Positions 63,922 through 64,000 of a stretch of 64,000 nt of DNA are shown piece by piece; the first letter of the stretch is position 1, and each line of letters begins with the position of its first letter. The position numbers were made by a program, and so were the translations under genes. The DNA comes from RGIG8767 sp964531805 (lineage in GTDB: Bacteria > Bacillota > Clostridia > Lachnospirales > Lachnospiraceae), in NCBI GenBank assembly GCA_964531805.1, contig CAZHGE010000002.1, forward strand, positions 31,164-95,163, written 5' to 3'. Below the pieces are notes generated by a model, which was not told where the DNA came from, searched no databases, and saw only the letters and a list, made by a program, of their open reading frames with translations.

Positions 63922-64000
63922 ATGGCAAAAAAAGTAGAAGGATACATTAAGTTACAGATCCCTGCTGGTAAAGCTACACCAGCACCACCAGTTGGTCCTG
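63922..64000 (+). CDS. rplK: 50S ribosomal protein L11, N-terminal part (partial)
   Basis: 26 residues to the window edge: MAKKVEGYIKLQIPAGKATP and APPVGP, the invariant L11 start with the Pro-rich switch region. AGGAGGTG precedes the ATG. The gene continues beyond the right edge. Confidence 0.96.
   Translation, partial: MAKKVEGYIKLQIPAGKATPAPPVGP

Overview
The window is AT-rich Gram-positive DNA, most likely from a motile anaerobe of the Clostridia, family Lachnospiraceae. The evidence is the strong GGAGG-type ribosome binding sites, Lachnospiraceae-type flagellins, the FliW/CsrA pair, two FlgK genes in tandem, and an rpmG-secE-nusG-rplK cluster at the right end. The species cannot be fixed from the sequence alone.

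Layout. 1-1.9 kb: end of a membrane glycosyltransferase and UDP-glucose dehydrogenase. 2.1-9.4 kb: a flagellin with a large variable insert, a flagellin carrying a zinc-protease domain (flagellinolysin type), a small zinc-ribbon protein, then flaG-fliD-fliS and a chaperone-like gene. 9.5-13.5 kb (minus strand): a choline-type BCCT transporter, a LicC-like cytidylyltransferase and an HTH/LicC/LicA-like fusion. 13.8-14.7 kb: a short major flagellin with a sigma-28 promoter and a leader that looks like a CsrA target. 14.7-26.1 kb: a glycosylation island with CgeB-like and GT2 glycosyltransferases, methyltransferases and an acetyltransferase. 26.1-33.7 kb: flgM-flgN-flgK-flgK-flgL-fliW-csrA plus a chaperone-like gene, behind a sigma-28 promoter. 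33.7-36.4 kb: an XRE regulator and a metallophosphoesterase-GDPD fusion. 36.5-50.6 kb: a second glycan island that begins with a LicD protein. It has two copies of a promoter-leader-terminator element, and seven consecutive genes whose products share a Rossmann-like module. 50.7-57.3 kb: accessory genes (DUF4143 ATPase, CDP-ribitol-type genes, Rpn nuclease, coiled-coil protein). 57.5-62.4 kb: UDP-galactopyranose mutase, GlgX-type debranching enzyme and a second FliD-like gene. 62.6-64 kb: rpmG, secE, nusG and the start of rplK.

How it may work together (inference). Filament proteins, their caps and chaperones sit among genes for nucleotide sugars, glycosyl transfer, methylation and acetylation. 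Genes for choline uptake, activation and LicD-type transfer are also present. The window therefore looks like a locus that builds flagella and decorates them, or the cell surface, with a complex glycan that may carry phosphocholine. Sigma-28, FlgM, FliW and CsrA would time filament production. The least explained element is the pair of equal-length leader RNAs at 37.2 and 39.8 kb. Each has a sigma-28-like promoter and ends in an intrinsic terminator just before a glycan-island gene.
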